Source: Pedobacter nanyangensis
Lineage (GTDB): Bacteria > Bacteroidota > Bacteroidia > Sphingobacteriales > Sphingobacteriaceae
NCBI RefSeq assembly: GCF_003313505.1
Contig: NZ_QMHO01000004.1
Span: forward strand, 160,908-224,907
Direction of reading: 5' to 3'
Length of the DNA stretch: 64,000 nt
Numbering within the stretch: position 1 is the stretch's first letter; each line of letters starts with the position of its first letter. Shown one piece after another: positions 33,399-42,058 of this stretch. The position numbers and the translations under genes are program-made. A model generated the notes under the pieces. The model ran no database searches. It was not told the origin of the DNA and saw only the letters and a list, made by a program, of their open reading frames with translations.

Positions 33399-33497
33399 AG
33401 CCCCGCTTTACGCTGCAATCTTTTCGTAAGTCCCCTCACCCAAACCTCGTAGGTTTCCCCTACCTTACAAAAAGGATTTCCACTTCAATCGGGTTTA
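33399..33497 (-). repeat. Intergenic element copy D
   Basis: On the minus strand: left end TAAACCCGATTGAAGTGG then AAATCCTTTTTGTAAG; right end CTTACGAAAAGATTGCAGCG then TAAAGCGGGGCT. The 99-bp length makes it the shortest copy. The core holds AACCT-CGT-AGGTT, a small hairpin. Confidence 0.75.
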
Positions 33498-33604
33498 GCC
33501 AATCAAAACCATTGCACAAAATTTACAGCCCCTATATACGCTAAGCAACGGAAGATTGACAAGTTTTATGTAGCTTTAATGGTAAAAAAAAATTGGGGCA
33601 AAAA

Positions 33605-33883
33605 ATGAGAAACAACCTACCGCTTTTCATGATGGCACTTTTCTTTCTTAGCTGCAAGAACGAAAAGTCAGTTAGCGGAAAATGGAAATACCAACAGGGG
33701 CACCACCTGGGCGACTGGTTAGATATCGAAAAAAATGTCAGCATTAGCAACAACACCATTTACCAAAAAGACTCGGCAATTGCCAAATTTTCAAAAATAG
33801 AGTCTGGATATTTCGGCAACCCTACCAAGCTGCACATTGCAGACTTAAAAACCAACAAAATTGGCATATACATCGCTAAATAA
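33605..33883 (+). CDS. Small lipoprotein of unknown function
   Basis: 92 aa from the ATG at 33605; the TTG at 33593 is less plausible. N-terminus MRNNLPLFMMALFFLSCKNEKS is a lipoprotein signal with Cys17. The mature part is a short, mixed-charge domain (SGKWKYQQGHHLGDWLDIEKN, DLKTNKIGIYIAK) of probable beta structure. I recognise no family. Its stop overlaps the start of the methyltransferase gene (TAATG), so the two are translationally coupled, although a lipoprotein and a cytosolic methyltransferase have no obvious common task. Confidence 0.7.
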   Translation: MRNNLPLFMMALFFLSCKNEKSVSGKWKYQQGHHLGDWLDIEKNVSISNNTIYQKDSAIAKFSKIESGYFGNPTKLHIADLKTNKIGIYIAK

Positions 33884-34512
33884 TGGACAAATACCAAGAA
33901 ACTTTCGAAACCTGGAACAAAATTGCAAAGATTTACGAAGACAAGTTCATGGATATGGATTTGTACAACGAAAGCTATGATTTCATTTGCAAAAACATCA
34001 ATACAGAAAACGCCAGCCTATTAGAAATTGGCTGTGGCCCCGGCAACATTACCAAATACCTGCTAAACAAAAGACCTGATTTTAAAATCCTAGGCATTGA
34101 TGTAGCCCCAAAAATGATTGAACTGGCACGAAAAAACAATCCCACTGCAAAGTTCGAGGTAATGGATGCCAGAGCAATCGGCCAAATCAATGGCAGTTTT
34201 GATGGCGTCATTGCAGGTTTTTACCTGCCCTACCTATCCGTAGCCGAATGTAATGAGTTCATTAGCAATGCAAGCAAACTACTAAGGGCTAAGGGCCTCA
34301 TCTATTTGAGCTTTGTAGAAGGCGAGCCCGAAGCCTCTGAGTTTAAAACCAATCACGAAGGCGACAGGGTTTACTTCCAATACCATGAATTAGCGGAAGT
34401 GGAAACGCAGTTACAAGCCAATGGATTTGGAGACATTCAAGTTTCCAAAGTGGCTTTTAAAAAGCCAGATATACACACGATTGTAATTGCAAGAAAAATT
34501 AAATACGATTAG
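33883..34512 (+). CDS. Class I SAM-dependent methyltransferase
   Basis: 209 aa, cytosolic. Motif I LLEIGCGPGNITKYLL (about residues 45-60), the acidic end of beta-2 in ILGIDVAPKMIELARK, motif II/III region FEVMDARAIG and the post-motif block FDGVIAGFYLPYLSVAECNEFI. These are the seven-strand methyltransferase features. The substrate (small molecule, quinone, protein or RNA) cannot be deduced. Start overlaps the lipoprotein stop by one base; terminator at 34586-34613. The domain is complete and of normal length. Confidence 0.9.
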   Translation: MDKYQETFETWNKIAKIYEDKFMDMDLYNESYDFICKNINTENASLLEIGCGPGNITKYLLNKRPDFKILGIDVAPKMIELARKNNPTAKFEVMDARAIGQINGSFDGVIAGFYLPYLSVAECNEFISNASKLLRAKGLIYLSFVEGEPEASEFKTNHEGDRVYFQYHELAEVETQLQANGFGDIQVSKVAFKKPDIHTIVIARKIKYD

Positions 34513-34585
34513 ATTTTACTCCATTTCGTTATACGCCAATAGAAATGGCTTGGGAACGGATAGAGAAATAATAATGCAAAAAAAC

Positions 34586-34613
34586 AAAAGCCAATCAAAA
34601 TGACTGGCTTTTT
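34586..34613 (+). terminator. Terminator of the methyltransferase gene
   Basis: Stem AAAAGCCAATCA/TGACTGGCTTTT with one mismatch, AAA loop and T tail. Confidence 0.8.
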
Positions 34614-34668
34614 ATAGGTTGTTTAGGTTTAGTTTAAAATCTTTTTGTCATTTCATTTGTTTTATGAA

Positions 34669-34696
34669 AAAGCTCTGGCCATCCAACCAGAGCTTT
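34669..34696. other. Isolated hairpin in the intergenic region
   Basis: Stem AAAGCTCTGG/CCAGAGCTTT with an 8-nt loop. On the minus strand it is followed by TTTTTCAT, so it looks like a terminator with no gene in front of it. It might mark a short untranslated transcript. Confidence 0.5.
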
Positions 34697-35060
34697 AATC
34701 AAACCAAATATAAATGTACTTTTTTGTATGAACACAACAAATATAAGGTATAATTTTCATTTTCAAAACAAATTTTTAAGTTTTTTAATATTTTTTTAAC
34801 TAAAAAAATAAAAAACACGCAAAACACACAAAAAAATTGATCAAAAAAACAATCAAATACAAAACAAATAACTATTTAAATCAAAAAAAGACATAAAAAA
34901 CCATAAATAACAATCAAAAAAACACTAATTCATTAAAAAAATAAACAAAAACCTATAAAAAACTATAAAAAAATAAAAACACCATAAAAATCACTAAAAA
35001 TTATTTGCAGTATATTAGCAGATACAAACCAGTGAGATTTCGGGGGGTAATTAAAATACC
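34697..35060. other. A-rich, G-poor tract before the GAF kinase gene
   Basis: 364 bp. From about 34800 to 35000 the plus strand is dominated by A, with some C and T and very few G, in runs such as AAAAAAATAAAAAACACGC and CATAAAAAACCATAAATAAC. It ends in TTATTTGCAG (35001-35010), a possible weak -7 box. No open frame. It may be an intrinsically bent or nucleoid-protein-binding region. Confidence 0.6.
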
Positions 35061-36107
35061 ATGAAAAAGAATAACGATGAAACCTTGAGCAGCCTTGATT
35101 TATATGATATTATAGGCCCCCTCAATAACCTAATTGCCAAAAGCATAAACGTAAGTACGGGGCAAATCCTACTGAATAGTGGCGACAGCCTTTCTGTTAT
35201 TTACCAAAAGCAGATCAAAAGTTTCGAACCTGATCAAGCACCCGCCATATACCACGAAAGCTTAAGCTCATCGAAAACCATTATCCGCAACAACATCACC
35301 TTAGAAGGCTCCGAAACCCTCAAATTCTATTGTAGCACGCCCATCCTTTCAAAAAAAGGAGATACCTTGGGGGCAATCATTGCTATCGATAGCCGAAAAG
35401 ACGATCTCAATGCAACAGAAATTGCCTTGTTTGAAAACATTGCCCAAATAGCAGCTCCTATTTTAGAAAAACACTTCGAAACTCAAAAAATCAAAAAGGT
35501 TTTTACAGATTTTCTCCACAAAACGGTACACGATCTCAAAAATCCTTTTACATCTATTGCCCTTACCGCCGAATTGTTAAAAAGAAAAGCTGATGACAGC
35601 AAAACGGTAAACACGCTAGCCCAGCGCATCGAGAAAGCTAACGATAGGATTTTCAATAACCTGGAAAGGTTAAAATCAGCTTTCCCCATCCACAATAGCT
35701 CATTCAAACTGAATGTACAGGAAATCATTTTATCACAATTATTGGCACAGGTTAAACAGGATTTTACAGAAGGAAATGCCATGGTAAAAAACGAAAAAGA
35801 AATAGCAATTTACGGCGACCCACACAGGCTCAGAGCAGCTTTCACCCATCTCTTACAACACCTGTCAAAATTATCAGGCATCAACAATATTCATTTCACC
35901 TTAACCGAAAAAGAAACCCATACCGAAATCGCCATCACCAATTATCCTAACGAAAATTTTGAGCTATCGACCAACGAACCACAAAGCAATGCGCTATCCA
36001 TCGCCAAAACACTAATTGAAATGCACAGGGGAAAAATCAGCACGGCACAAAACCCTCAAACTGGCAGCTATTGCTTTTATATTTCTTTGCCTTTAACCAC
36101 ACCATAA
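35061..36107 (+). CDS. GAF-domain histidine-kinase-like protein with degenerate ATP-binding domain
   Basis: 348 aa, soluble. An N-terminal GAF-like domain (about 20-140; FYCSTPILSKKGDTLGAIIAID) is followed by a HisKA helix pair with the phospho-acceptor His in KTVHDLKNPFTSIAL. The catalytic domain is degenerate: the N-box Asn residues are replaced (RAAFTHLLQHLSKL), the DxGxG box reads NYPNENFEL, and the glycine-rich GxGLG box reads SNALSIAKTL. Autophosphorylation is therefore doubtful, and the protein may be phosphorylated by, or modulate, another kinase. Its last 31 bp overlap the convergent intact kinase gene. No response regulator is adjacent. Confidence 0.8.
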   Translation: MKKNNDETLSSLDLYDIIGPLNNLIAKSINVSTGQILLNSGDSLSVIYQKQIKSFEPDQAPAIYHESLSSSKTIIRNNITLEGSETLKFYCSTPILSKKGDTLGAIIAIDSRKDDLNATEIALFENIAQIAAPILEKHFETQKIKKVFTDFLHKTVHDLKNPFTSIALTAELLKRKADDSKTVNTLAQRIEKANDRIFNNLERLKSAFPIHNSSFKLNVQEIILSQLLAQVKQDFTEGNAMVKNEKEIAIYGDPHRLRAAFTHLLQHLSKLSGINNIHFTLTEKETHTEIAITNYPNENFELSTNEPQSNALSIAKTLIEMHRGKISTAQNPQTGSYCFYISLPLTTP

Positions 36108-37429
36108 AGATTAAAAGAAACCACAAAAGTACTGCCCTTTTCCTCATTGGCTTCATACCAGATTTTACCATCCTGCAATTCGGTAAACTCCTTACAGAGC
36201 AAAAGCCCCAGTCCTACCCCTTTTTCATTATTGGTACCAAAGGTAGAATGCGCCCTCAACTTAAATAAATTATCTTGGTCTTGCGGGCTCACCCCCAAAC
36301 CATTATCCTTCACTTTCACGAAGCAATTTTCGTGGTTAACTTCCATTAAAACCTTTACGCTACCTCCCTCTGGGGTAAATTTAATGGCATTATTGACCAA
36401 ATTGCGCACAACAATTAAAAACATGTTCAAATCGGCGGCAACTACCACACCCTCCTTCAAGGCCAATTCAAATGCTATGTTCTTTTTGCCGGCAATACTT
36501 TTTTCCAAGTTTAGGCCCTTGGCAAGTTCACGGGCTACATCTACGGCAATAATATCTACCCTGGCCCCGTCCAATTGCGACTTTGACCAGGCCAATACAT
36601 TAGAGAGCATTTCTGAGGTATCTTTGGTCACCTGCAACAAGCGCTGTTTGATTTTATAATTTTCTTCTTCGGTCATATCTGTTTCGGCCAACACCTCCAA
36701 ATAACCCAATATAGAACTTAAAGGAGACCGTATATCATGGGCTACAATGGAAAACATTTTTGATTTTTCGGAATTGAGCTTCTCTAGCTCAATATTTTGC
36801 GAAACTATCCTCGCATTTTGCTCTTCAATTTCCGCTTTTTTTTGGATACCAATATTCCGCTCTTTATCGTAGTTATTGCGGATAAAGGCAATGCTCAAGC
36901 AGATCAACAAAGCCGCCACGGCATAAGTTACTCCAAAATCAACCGTTTTTGCCAGATTATCTACATAAACATTGGGAATGGCTCCCGGATTGAGGTATTC
37001 AAAAATCAGCACGCCGAAAACAGTTATCATATTTAACGCCACCCAGCCCAAAAGCTCTTTTTTTGGAACTACCACAATAGTTACCAACAAAATCAAGCAA
37101 AAAAGAACCATGTTAGGCCCATAAATACCCGAATTAAAAAAGTAATTGAGCAAAAAAGTAAAATTGGCCACAATGCCCAAGCTTCTTATGGCCAACTTAG
37201 TTTTACGTTGAATACGAGAAAGATAGTAAAGTCCAGCAGAGAACAGCGTTCCGAACAAACAGATCAGGGCAACAACCTTTAATTCAATATAATAGTTAAA
37301 GAAAATTTCCAAGAAAAGTGCCACAACAGCGATAACACAAAAAGTATTAAAAATTCTTTCTTCGAGTGAAAACTTCTTTGGGTTACCTATGATATAATCA
37401 GCACTGAACCAGGAACGTATATTTGCCAC
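36077..37429 (-). CDS. Membrane sensor histidine kinase
   Basis: 450 aa. About six transmembrane helices at residues 25-190 without a periplasmic domain (for example FCVIAVVALFLEIFFNYYIELKVVALICLFG and FGVTYAVAALLICLSIAFI), a coiled-coil linker (KKAEIEEQNARIVSQNIELEKLNSEKS), HisKA with SIVAHDIRSPLSSIL, and a complete ATPase domain: N-box VVRNLVNNAIKFTP, G1 VKDNGLGVSP, G2 EKGVGLGLLLCKEF. It senses an unknown signal in or near the membrane and phosphorylates an unidentified regulator. It is an orphan kinase with no response regulator within the window, and its 3' end overlaps the convergent degenerate kinase by 31 bp. Confidence 0.92.
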   Translation of the reverse strand: MANIRSWFSADYIIGNPKKFSLEERIFNTFCVIAVVALFLEIFFNYYIELKVVALICLFGTLFSAGLYYLSRIQRKTKLAIRSLGIVANFTFLLNYFFNSGIYGPNMVLFCLILLVTIVVVPKKELLGWVALNMITVFGVLIFEYLNPGAIPNVYVDNLAKTVDFGVTYAVAALLICLSIAFIRNNYDKERNIGIQKKAEIEEQNARIVSQNIELEKLNSEKSKMFSIVAHDIRSPLSSILGYLEVLAETDMTEEENYKIKQRLLQVTKDTSEMLSNVLAWSKSQLDGARVDIIAVDVARELAKGLNLEKSIAGKKNIAFELALKEGVVVAADLNMFLIVVRNLVNNAIKFTPEGGSVKVLMEVNHENCFVKVKDNGLGVSPQDQDNLFKLRAHSTFGTNNEKGVGLGLLLCKEFTELQDGKIWYEANEEKGSTFVVSFNLYGVVKGKEI

Positions 37430-37539
37430 CGTTTATTGAAAATAAGACCAAAAACAAACATAACCATATTCATTGAAAGATAGGTAAAGTTGCTTTAAAA
37501 ATTAACAAGCAATATATCTAAAATTAAAGCGTAAATGCT

Positions 37540-37547
37540 TATTTTTG
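37540..37547 (+). promoter_or_regulatory. asnS promoter, -7 box TATTTTTG
   Basis: Exact TAnnTTTG match followed by CAGC, 24 bp before the ATG. Confidence 0.6.
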
Positions 37548-37571
37548 CAGCTTTTACAATAAAAAATCAAT

Positions 37572-39008
37572 ATGATTAGGAGACAACAAATTAAGGAACT
37601 ATTAAAATCTACAGATTTTAACACTGAGGTAACGGTTATGGGCTGGGTAAAAACCTTCCGTAATAATCAGTTTATTGCGTTAAACGACGGATCATGCATG
37701 GGCAATATCCAAGTAGTAGTTGATTTTAATAATACCGATGATAATTTGTTGAAAAGGATTACCACGGGTGCAGCCATTAAAGCCACTGGGGTTTTGGTTG
37801 AATCGTTGGGCAAAGGCCAATCGGTTGAAATTAAGGCTACAGCTGTTGAAATTTTAGGCGACAGCGACCCGGAGAAATTCCCATTGCAACCTAAAAAACA
37901 CAGCTTAGAATTTTTGCGGGAAATTGCGCACCTGCGTTTCAGAACCAACACTTTTAATGCGGTTTTCAAAGTCCGCCATGCTTTGGCTTTCGCCATTCAC
38001 CAGTTTTACAACGAGCGTGGTTTTGTATATATGCACACCCCTGTAATTACGGCCAGCGATGCCGAAGGAGCCGGTGAGATGTTTAGGGTAACTACTTTGG
38101 ATTTTGATAACACCCCGCGTACTGAAGATGGTGCGGTAGATTTTAAAGAAGATTTCTTCGGAAAATCCACCAATTTAACTGTTTCCGGACAGCTTGAAGG
38201 TGAGTTAGCGGCCATGGCTTTTGGCCACATTTACACTTTTGGGCCTACCTTTAGAGCCGAAAACTCGAACACAACACGTCACTTGGCTGAGTTTTGGATG
38301 ATTGAACCAGAAGTTGCGTTTGCAGACCTGGAAAACAACATGCAATTGGCCGAGGATATGATGAAATATGTGATCAGCTATGCTAAAGAAAACTGCAAAG
38401 AGGAACTAGAATTTTTGAACACCCGATTAGCCGAAGAAGAAAAACAAAAACCTCAAAACGAGCGCAGCGAGTTTTCTTTATTGGAGAAATTAGATTTTTG
38501 TTTGGCCAATGATTTCCAACGCTTAACTTATACCGAGGCCATTGATATTTTAAGGGCATCGAAACCTAACCAGAAAAAACAGTTTAAATATTTGATTGAG
38601 GGCTGGGGCGCCGATTTACAAAGTGAACACGAGCGTTATTTGGTAGAAAAACACTTTAAACGTCCGGTAATTTTAACGGACTATCCTAAGGACATTAAAT
38701 CGTTTTACATGCGTTTAAATGACGACAATAAAACGGTAGCAGCAATGGACATCTTGTTTCCTGGTATCGGCGAAATGATTGGAGGTTCGCAGCGTGAGGA
38801 ACGTTTAGAGGTATTGAAACAACGTATGGACGAAATGGGTGTACCGCAGGAGGAACTTTGGTGGTATTTAGACACCCGCCGTTTTGGATCTGCCCCGCAC
38901 GCTGGTTTTGGCTTAGGTTTTGAACGTTTAGTGCTATTCGTAACAGGCATGACTAATATTCGCGACGTCATTGCTTTCCCTCGTTTCCCTAAAAGCGCTG
39001 AATTTTAA
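37572..39008 (+). CDS. asnS: Asparagine-tRNA ligase
   Basis: 478 aa class II aminoacyl-tRNA synthetase that charges tRNA(Asn). N-terminal OB-fold anticodon-binding domain ([25 protein letters not shown]), motif 1 around [27 protein letters not shown], motif 2 [28 protein letters not shown], and motif 3 [14 protein letters not shown] near the C-terminus. [30 protein letters not shown] is the insertion typical of AsnRS. Full length, with its own promoter and terminator. Confidence 0.97.
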   Translation: MIRRQQIKELLKSTDFNTEVTVMGWVKTFRNNQFIALNDGSCMGNIQVVVDFNNTDDNLLKRITTGAAIKATGVLVESLGKGQSVEIKATAVEILGDSDPEKFPLQPKKHSLEFLREIAHLRFRTNTFNAVFKVRHALAFAIHQFYNERGFVYMHTPVITASDAEGAGEMFRVTTLDFDNTPRTEDGAVDFKEDFFGKSTNLTVSGQLEGELAAMAFGHIYTFGPTFRAENSNTTRHLAEFWMIEPEVAFADLENNMQLAEDMMKYVISYAKENCKEELEFLNTRLAEEEKQKPQNERSEFSLLEKLDFCLANDFQRLTYTEAIDILRASKPNQKKQFKYLIEGWGADLQSEHERYLVEKHFKRPVILTDYPKDIKSFYMRLNDDNKTVAAMDILFPGIGEMIGGSQREERLEVLKQRMDEMGVPQEELWWYLDTRRFGSAPHAGFGLGFERLVLFVTGMTNIRDVIAFPRFPKSAEF

Positions 39009-39038
39009 CAAGGAGGAACAAGGAGCAAAGACTATAAC

Positions 39039-39067
39039 AAAGGCCGCTTAAAATTTAAGCGGCCTTT
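39039..39067 (+). terminator. asnS terminator
   Basis: Nearly perfect palindrome AAAGGCCGCTTAAA/TTTAAGCGGCCTTT. Confidence 0.85.
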
Positions 39068-39179
39068 CTGTTATGTAGACTTAGCAAGTTTTGAAATGGC
39101 GAAGCCCTCAACTTTAAGAAACAACATATACTAACATCAAGGTAATGGGAAACAAGACAATCCGGGGTTTTGTTGTTTA

Positions 39180-40307
39180 TTATTTGGAGAATATTTCTGC
39201 TAGCTTGCTATTCAATTCCTTGCCCCGCAAATCTTTCCCAATAATTCTCCCCGAAGGGTCCAATAAGAAGCTTGAAGGAATAGACTTAATCCCATAAGCT
39301 TTTGCCGCTTCATTATCCCAGCCTTTTAAATCTGAAACCTGCGTCCAAACAAGGTTATCCTGTTTTATTGCATCAACCCATCTTGCACGTTCTCCAGGCT
39401 GATCTAATGACACCCCTAGAATTTCAAACCCTTTAGCATTAAACTTTTTATAAGCAGACACCAAATTAGGGTTTTCTTCCCTACATGGCCCACACCAACT
39501 TGCCCAAAAATCCACCAGCACATATTTACCTTTAAAACTAGACAACTTAACAGGTTTACCTGCAGGAGTATTTTGTTCAAAATCTATAGCAACTGCCCCT
39601 ATCTTGGTATGAAGATTTGAAGCCATAGACAATAAAATCCCCTTCCCTACAGGACTTTCCTTAAGTGCCATTGGCAATTCCGCATAAATAGTTTTAATTT
39701 CACTTGAAAACTCTGGTACGGCAGCTACATGTGCCAAACTATTTAGCCCTACAAATAAGCCCACGTTTTTCTTAGCGAAAGCTAAATGTAATCGATTAGC
39801 ATTCTGTGTATTTTCATTTTCTCTACCGATAAAACCAGCCAGTATCAAAGAGTCCTTTTGTTTTTCTATTGGCAAGGCTTCGTATTCTTTCCTTAAATTT
39901 GCATACTGATTATCGACTGGCTTCAACATCAATTTCAAATCTTTAAAGCCAGCATTTTCGGAAGACCCGCTAATGATTGCGTTTTTTATAGAATCAGAAA
40001 TTGCCATTTTAATTTGAGCAGGCTCAAGATAGAACATTAAGTAATCTATTTGCTCTCCTTTGTTCAGCTTAACCACGTAAGGGTTTTTATGCAAAAACAT
40101 CCTAGATATCACTGGATATTTCAATGAGCCTTCAAATTTAAATTTACCACTTTGCACCAATGTAGAGTCCGTAATCCTGCGATCGCCTTCAGTATAAACC
40201 AAATACACTTTACTTCCATCTTTTAATTGGCTCTCAGTCGTTGTAATCGAGTAAGGCGTTTGGGAAAATATGGAGACTGGAAACAATATTAGAAAATATG
40301 TAAACAA
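39180..40307 (-). CDS. TlpA-like thioredoxin-fold protein with DUF4369 domain, start possibly frameshifted
   Basis: 375 aa. An exported protein: hydrophobic FTYFLILFPVSIFSQ, then a DUF4369-like beta domain (about 20-140), a helical middle, and a C-terminal thioredoxin domain with the redox site WASWCGPCREENPNL and cis-Pro SIPSSFLLDP. It should act as a periplasmic thiol-disulfide reductant. The only in-frame start is a TTG at 40307, which gives a signal peptide with no basic N-terminus. An ATG at 40326 is out of frame; deleting one C (about 40320) would give MKYKKNLFTYFLILF, a normal signal peptide. Either a sequencing error or a real frameshift. Confidence 0.85.
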   Translation of the reverse strand: MFTYFLILFPVSIFSQTPYSITTTESQLKDGSKVYLVYTEGDRRITDSTLVQSGKFKFEGSLKYPVISRMFLHKNPYVVKLNKGEQIDYLMFYLEPAQIKMAISDSIKNAIISGSSENAGFKDLKLMLKPVDNQYANLRKEYEALPIEKQKDSLILAGFIGRENENTQNANRLHLAFAKKNVGLFVGLNSLAHVAAVPEFSSEIKTIYAELPMALKESPVGKGILLSMASNLHTKIGAVAIDFEQNTPAGKPVKLSSFKGKYVLVDFWASWCGPCREENPNLVSAYKKFNAKGFEILGVSLDQPGERARWVDAIKQDNLVWTQVSDLKGWDNEAAKAYGIKSIPSSFLLDPSGRIIGKDLRGKELNSKLAEIFSK

Positions 40308-40327
40308 ATTCTTTTTATAGCTTCATT

Positions 40328-41968
40328 TTAATCGTGATAAGGGTTAGCCGTTTGGTAATCTACTTCAGTTACTTTATAATCCGTAGGCAAGAAAGTAGCG
40401 GAAGTACTTAAAGTCATCCCCAGCTCAAAGCGAGACGGATATGGGGTTTTCAACAAAGAACCTTCTGGAATATAGGGATAGGTTTCCCTGTAGTTTTGGA
40501 TCACATTGGGAGTTACCCTTCTATTGATATATGCTCTGGTCAATTGGCCTGGTTCACGCAAACCCGCAGCACCTAAAAGCTCCACCGCACTGGCTACCGT
40601 TAAATTATGAAAATTTTTAACCCTTACCTTTTTATCTTCTACCACTAAACCTTTCATTAAACTTGGATCTTGCGTAGCTACGCCAGTTGGACAGGTGTTG
40701 CTATTACATTCTAATGCTTGGATACAGCCTAGAGCAAACATCATTCCGCGGGCGGCATTACACATATCCGCTCCCAGTGCGATATTTTTAACAATATCAA
40801 AACCAGTAGATACTTTACCAGAAGCAATAATTTTGATGTGCTTTTTCAAATCGAAACCTACCAACACATCATAAACAAAAGCTACGGCATCACGCAAAGG
40901 CATCCCTACCGAGTTCGAAAACTCTTGCGGCGCTGCTCCCGTCCCACCTTCTCCCCCATCTACCGTAATAAAATCAGGGTAAATACCTGTCTCTACCATT
41001 GCTTTACAAATGGCGAAGAACTCACTTCTGCGGCCAATACATAATTTAAAACCTACCGGCTTTCCACCTGACAAGTCTCTTAGCTTCTTGATAAAAGCCA
41101 TCAGTTCTAGAGGGGTAGAAAATGCGGAGTGCCCAGGAGGCGACAAAACATCCTGTCCTTCGGGCACTAAACGTATACGGGCAACTTCGGCAGTTACCTT
41201 TTTCCCGGGCAGCATCCCGCCGTGGCCAGGCTTGGCACCCTGAGATAGCTTGATTTCGATCATCTTTACTTGTTCCTCATGCGCCCGCTCTCCAAAAGCC
41301 TCGTCATTAAAGGTTCCATCAAGGTTCCTGCAACCAAAATAACCCGTACCAATTTGCCAAATGAGGTCTCCTCCCATCTGACGGTGATAGTCACTGATAC
41401 CACCCTCGCCGGTATTATGCGCAAAACCGCCCAATTTGGCACCGCCGTTTAGGGCCAAAACAGCATTTTGGCTCAACGAGCCAAAGCTCATGGCCGAGAT
41501 ATTATAGATACTGGCAGAATAGGGCTGTTTGCATTCAGGCCCGCCTACCAACACCCTCGGATGTAGGTTCAGGTCGTGATGGCTAATAGCCATAATGCTA
41601 TGGCTCAGCCATTCGTAGCCATTATCGTAAACGTTTAACTGTGTTCCAAAAGGAATGGTATCCAGTTCTTTTTTTGCTCTTTGGTAGATTAACGAACGGT
41701 TTAATCGGTTATAAGGCGTGCCATTGGTATCACTTTCTACAAAGTACTGGTAAACTTTAGGCCGCATGTTTTCCATGAAATACCTTAACCTGCCAAAAAC
41801 AGGGTAGTTACGCACAATACTGTGCTTGGGCTGTATCATATCGTAAGCGCCTAACAGAACAAATGGACCAGTGAACAGAAAAGTCCACCATAAAAAAGGC
41901 TGGTACATCCCTAACATTACCGTAAATGCTACCAAAAAAGCAGCAATTGCTACAAATGCTTTTCTCAT
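40328..41968 (-). CDS. FMN-binding glutamate-synthase family protein
   Basis: 546 aa. Two N-terminal transmembrane helices (about 5-45, AFVAIAAFLVAFTVMLGMYQPFLWWTFLFTGPFVLLGAY), then the central/FMN domain of glutamate synthase: SAMSFGSLSQNAVLALNGGAKLGG, NTGEGG, KPGHGGMLPGKKV, PPGHSAFSTPLELM, TVDGGEGGTGAAP, and a cysteine cluster CIQALECNSNTC with the C-x5-C-x4-C spacing of the [3Fe-4S] site. It lacks the glutaminase domain, so it is not a complete GltB. Probably a membrane-anchored FMN/Fe-S oxidoreductase; substrate unknown. The TlpA-like gene starts 20 bp downstream on the same strand. Confidence 0.9.
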   Translation of the reverse strand: MRKAFVAIAAFLVAFTVMLGMYQPFLWWTFLFTGPFVLLGAYDMIQPKHSIVRNYPVFGRLRYFMENMRPKVYQYFVESDTNGTPYNRLNRSLIYQRAKKELDTIPFGTQLNVYDNGYEWLSHSIMAISHHDLNLHPRVLVGGPECKQPYSASIYNISAMSFGSLSQNAVLALNGGAKLGGFAHNTGEGGISDYHRQMGGDLIWQIGTGYFGCRNLDGTFNDEAFGERAHEEQVKMIEIKLSQGAKPGHGGMLPGKKVTAEVARIRLVPEGQDVLSPPGHSAFSTPLELMAFIKKLRDLSGGKPVGFKLCIGRRSEFFAICKAMVETGIYPDFITVDGGEGGTGAAPQEFSNSVGMPLRDAVAFVYDVLVGFDLKKHIKIIASGKVSTGFDIVKNIALGADMCNAARGMMFALGCIQALECNSNTCPTGVATQDPSLMKGLVVEDKKVRVKNFHNLTVASAVELLGAAGLREPGQLTRAYINRRVTPNVIQNYRETYPYIPEGSLLKTPYPSRFELGMTLSTSATFLPTDYKVTEVDYQTANPYHD

Positions 41969-42058
41969 CTCAAATCATTTAATGTTCGTTTTTTGCTAAT
42001 GTAGCAATATAAAATCCGATACTAAAACAAGTACGCCATCAATTTGTTATTTTTACGC

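Noticed and set aside
34669..34696. Hairpin considered as a second terminator of the methyltransferase gene
   Set aside because: A good terminator already lies 56 bp upstream and this one has its T run on the other strand; left as an unexplained hairpin.
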